NCBI GenBank assembly: GCA_047973235.1
Contig: JBKEBP010000197.1
Span: 11,989-75,988, forward strand
DNA from: Aequitasia sp047973235
GTDB taxonomy: Bacteria > Bacillota > Clostridia > Lachnospirales > Lachnospiraceae
Length of the DNA stretch: 64,000 nt
Direction: 5' to 3'
The notes under the pieces are model-generated. The model ran no database searches, was not told the DNA's origin, and saw nothing but the letters and a program-made list of their open reading frames with translations. Shown in pieces: positions 63,863 to 64,000 of the stretch. The position numbers were made by a program, and so were the translations under genes. Within the stretch, counting starts at the first letter, position 1. Each line of letters begins with the position of its first letter.

Positions 63863-64000
63863 ATGAGAAAGAAGATTTTAGCGTTATTATTAGCAGGTGT
63901 TATGGTGATGGGACTTAGTGCATGTGGATTACAAAGCCCTAGTGAATCAAGCGATTCTTCAAGTGAAAGTACACAGGACACAGCTGATGAGTCAGATGAA
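63863..64000 (+). CDS. Lipoprotein N-terminus, cut by the window end
   Basis: Only 46 residues are visible. Start ATG at 63863 with AAGGAGGAAG upstream. The signal peptide MRKKILALLLAGVMVMGLSAC has lipobox LSAC (Cys21), followed by a Ser/Asp/Glu-rich linker. This is the usual beginning of an ABC substrate-binding lipoprotein in this genome (compare the proteins at 35603 and 48771), but the family cannot be told from the visible part. Confidence 0.85.
   Translation, partial: MRKKILALLLAGVMVMGLSACGLQSPSESSDSSSESTQDTADESDE

Overview
The window is AT-rich, densely coded Gram-positive DNA, mostly on the + strand. It looks like a chromosome segment from an anaerobic member of the Bacillota, most likely class Clostridia (Lachnospiraceae-like). 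The reasons are class C sortase pili with LPETG pilins, lipoprotein-type binding proteins, YesN/YesM-type two-component genes, strong AGGAGG ribosome sites with frequent TTG and GTG starts, and DivIVA, RecQ and AbgT relatives of that flavour. The taxon is inferred. No tRNA, rRNA, CRISPR array or insertion sequence was seen.

Region 1 (1-16.9 kb) is a pilus island. It opens with the 3' part of a class C sortase, probably the end of a first pilus cluster. Then come a membrane-protein gene split by a -1 frame change at a slippery A-run, a 559-aa LPETG pilin, a small pilin-like protein without LPXTG, a 2749-aa adhesin ending in BspA-type leucine-rich repeats, a 944-aa LPETG pilin and a second class C sortase. 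Several hairpins lie between these genes, including one inserted between a Shine-Dalgarno sequence and its start codon.

Region 2 (17-19.2 kb) is a three-gene cluster: a receiver domain with Glu at the phosphoacceptor site, a coiled-coil protein and a DivIVA-like coiled-coil protein. Region 3 (19.3-31.3 kb) holds a radical SAM protein, RecQ, a convergent HD phosphohydrolase, endonuclease IV, a Gate-domain membrane protein, a SWIM/SNF2 helicase and a LemA-DUF2207 pair.

Region 4 (31.4-43.4 kb) is a beta-galactoside/beta-glucoside system: YesN-like regulator, YesM-like kinase, a tandem ABC protein that has lost its ATPase motifs, MglB, MglA, MglC, a GH3 enzyme and a GH42 beta-galactosidase. Region 5 (43.5-49.9 kb) has an OmpR/HisKA pair with a small membrane protein, then a four-gene iron-chelate ABC transporter behind a promoter with two operator-like repeats and a leader terminator.

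Region 6 (49.9-55 kb) has a RelA/SpoT-domain protein on the - strand and a zur-znuA-znuC-znuB-lipoprotein operon with a palindrome just after the promoter. Region 7 (55.1-61.5 kb) is probably a D-aspartate/D-asparagine peptidoglycan cross-bridge operon: D-Asp ligase, Asp racemase, MurE-like ligase, asparagine synthase and an EamA transporter. Region 8 (61.6-64 kb) holds an HPr-like protein lacking the active His, a perfect 22-bp hairpin, an AbgT transporter and the start of a lipoprotein gene.
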